Shown here: in pieces, positions 5,344 to 5,429 of the stretch
How positions within the stretch are numbered: the stretch's first letter is position 1
How the letters are laid out: each line of letters starts with the position of its first letter
Origin: Clostridia bacterium
GTDB taxonomy: Bacteria > Bacillota > Clostridia > Christensenellales > Aristaeellaceae
Assembly (NCBI GenBank): GCA_024404395.1
Contig: JAKSPZ010000089.1
Coordinates: forward strand, 1 to 5,429
Direction of reading: 5' to 3'
Length of the DNA stretch: 5,429 nucleotides
Notes under the pieces: generated by a model
What the model was told of the DNA's origin: nothing
The model's database searches: none
What the model saw: only the letters and a program-made list of their open reading frames with translations
Position numbers and translations under genes: made by a program

Positions 5344-5429
5344 ATTTGAGCTTTTCGCACAACGGCAACAGTTCTTCCAACTTGGCGACAATGCGCTTCT
5401 GTTATGCGAGGGGGATATGAATCAGAATC
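5342..5429 (-). pseudogene. hsdS: C-terminal end of a type I restriction specificity subunit (HsdS), interrupted by a stop
   Basis: Read leftward, the minus strand gives ILIHIPLA, then TAA (5404-5402), then QKRIVAKLEELL and PLCEKLK, then the TAA stop at 5344-5342. PLAEQKRIVAKLEELLPLCE is the familiar C-terminal end of many HsdS proteins: the start of the last conserved coiled coil that spaces the two DNA-recognition domains and contacts HsdM. The stop falls exactly where that motif has Glu, so a single GAA to TAA change explains it. HsdS reads the target sequence of a type I restriction-modification enzyme. Only 28 residues are in view, so the rest may be an intact gene cut short, a silent cassette, or a fully decayed copy. 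The homology is short but distinctive. Confidence 0.65.

Overview
The window looks like chromosomal DNA from a moderately GC-rich member of the Bacillota (Clostridia, probably a gut Oscillospiraceae-type lineage). This is inferred from four things: a short-form HisG encoded with its HisZ partner at the head of a his operon, strong AGGAGG-type ribosome binding sites, tRNA genes that encode their own CCA ends, and GC-rich genes separated by AT-rich intergenic DNA. No species can be named from the sequence alone.

The left two thirds (1-3521, minus strand) is the start of a histidine biosynthesis operon, transcribed leftward in the order hisZ, hisG, hisD, hisC. All junctions overlap by 4-7 bases, so the genes are probably translationally coupled. 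HisZ and HisG together form the ATP phosphoribosyltransferase of step 1. HisD performs the last two oxidations, and HisC (cut by the left edge) is the histidinol-phosphate aminotransferase. The operon has a promoter with an extended -10 and a leader of only about 40 bases, with no room for a T-box or attenuator. A tandem 8-bp repeat sits in that leader.

An AT-rich divergent intergenic region (3522-3784) holds the his promoter on the minus strand and a near-consensus promoter on the plus strand. The plus-strand promoter drives a cluster of three tRNA genes: Thr(UGU), Tyr(GUA) and Leu(CAG). The cluster ends in a hairpin terminator that begins on the last base of tRNA-Leu. tRNA-Tyr is framed exactly by a 9-bp inverted repeat.

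From 4107 rightward is a single-gene unit: a consensus promoter, a 311-residue protein of unknown function that looks like two copies of a CysPro-containing domain, and a terminator nearly identical to the one after the tRNAs, with one compensated base-pair change. Its arginine codon use (8 of 17 AGA/AGG) differs clearly from that of the his genes. At the right edge, on the minus strand, is the C-terminal end of a type I restriction specificity subunit (HsdS). It has an in-frame stop inside a conserved motif, followed at once by a strong 16-bp hairpin.

The his region is ordinary housekeeping DNA. The less explained parts are the tRNA-Tyr flanking structure, the two-domain unknown protein and the broken hsdS end.
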